Source: Anaerolineae bacterium
GTDB taxonomy: Bacteria > Chloroflexota > Anaerolineae > Aggregatilineales > Phototrophicaceae
Direction: 5' to 3'
Assembly: GCA_022821805.1 (NCBI GenBank)
Contig: JAJECX010000038.1
Span: 62,001 to 126,000 of the forward strand
Length of the DNA stretch: 64,000 nucleotides
In this document: positions 63,879-64,000 of the stretch, one piece after another
Position numbering within the stretch: position 1 is the first letter of the stretch
Layout of the letters: each line of letters starts with the position of its first letter
Position numbers and translations under genes: made by a program
Notes under the pieces: generated by a model
What the model saw: the letters and a program-made list of their open reading frames with translations, nothing else
What the model was told of the DNA's origin: nothing
The model's database searches: none

Positions 63879-64000
63879 TCATAATTCCCGGCGAACGCGC
63901 CGCACTTGATAGATGATGAAGGGCATGACGAGTATCAATAGAATGACGGCGACGGCGCTGCCATAGCCGGATCGATTGTTGTTGAAGGTCTCCCAGAAGA
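63879..64000 (-). CDS. MalF-type sugar ABC permease, C-terminal end only
   Basis: The visible 39 residues, WETFNNNRSGYGSAVAVILL then a hydrophobic helix and IYQVRRVRREL-stop, are the typical C-terminus of the first permease of carbohydrate (CUT1) transporters. Its stop is seven bases before the start of the MalG-type gene. The rest lies beyond the right edge; a binding protein gene is expected further upstream. Confidence 0.8.
   Translation of the reverse strand, partial: FWETFNNNRSGYGSAVAVILLILVMPFIIYQVRRVRREL

Overview
The window looks like a chromosomal segment of a Chloroflexota bacterium, most likely Anaerolineae-like. This is inferred from gene content and style: SpoVS next to a solitary dnaA, large one-membrane-pass signalling proteins with long extracytoplasmic tails, YfhO/flippase and ArnT-like glycolipid enzymes, many interspersed palindromic repeats, and moderately high GC with clearly AT-richer accessory islands. 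No rRNA, tRNA or CRISPR array was recognised. Genes cover about 90 percent of the window in short operons on both strands.

Layout. 1-7.3 kb (minus): a nucleoside/simple-sugar type ABC transporter whose ATPase and permease genes are separated by a sulfite-oxidase-like gene and an AT-rich two-gene AIPR-nuclease module; then a lipoprotein and an AadA-like nucleotidyltransferase. 7.4-10.3 kb: an enolase-superfamily enzyme plus a PLP enzyme, then a Wzz-type protein. 10.7-17.2 kb: accessory zone with a membrane pentapeptide-repeat protein, a broken and mosaic type ISP/IIG restriction-modification gene, a medium-chain dehydrogenase and a DUF2335 gene pair. 17.6-24.1 kb: htpG, DUF1801, twin VOC proteins, a CinA-type amidohydrolase, and two Uma2 genes produced by a duplication that also copied the end of cinA; then DinB. 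24.4-29.2 kb: twin TPR membrane proteins sharing an N-terminal motif, and an aldo/keto reductase. 29.7-34 kb: DUF1028 protein, ArnT-like transferase, a tiny membrane protein, NfeD and a slipin. 34.1-47.3 kb: a 1431-residue membrane-anchored atypical kinase, a YfhO-flippase fusion, a copper module (PCuAC lipoprotein plus multi-pass protein) and a PP2C-like/propeller membrane protein. 47.4-49.2 kb: an EcoRI/RsrI-type restriction-modification pair. 49.3-53.4 kb: ThuA, polyprenol-mannose synthase, transketolase, SpoVS. 53.4-55.7 kb: a probable replication origin and dnaA. 55.8-58.7 kb: double von Willebrand A membrane protein. 58.7-61.3 kb: an XcyI-like endonuclease with its methyltransferase behind a good sigma-70 promoter. 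61.3-64 kb: carbohydrate ABC permeases, one carrying an unusual repeat-domain insertion, with a parallel beta-helix protein.

Two themes stand out. First, DNA-defence genes (AIPR pair, ISP/IIG enzyme, EcoRI-like and XcyI-like systems) are scattered as AT-rich islets among GC-rich housekeeping genes. Second, several proteins have unusual architectures built on membrane anchoring: MalG-type permease with three 64-residue repeats, kinase with a long external tail, TPR-PPC-TPR-PPC protein, YfhO-flippase fusion. Three interspersed repeat families mark many gene boundaries. All functional statements rest on reading motifs by eye; no database search was run.
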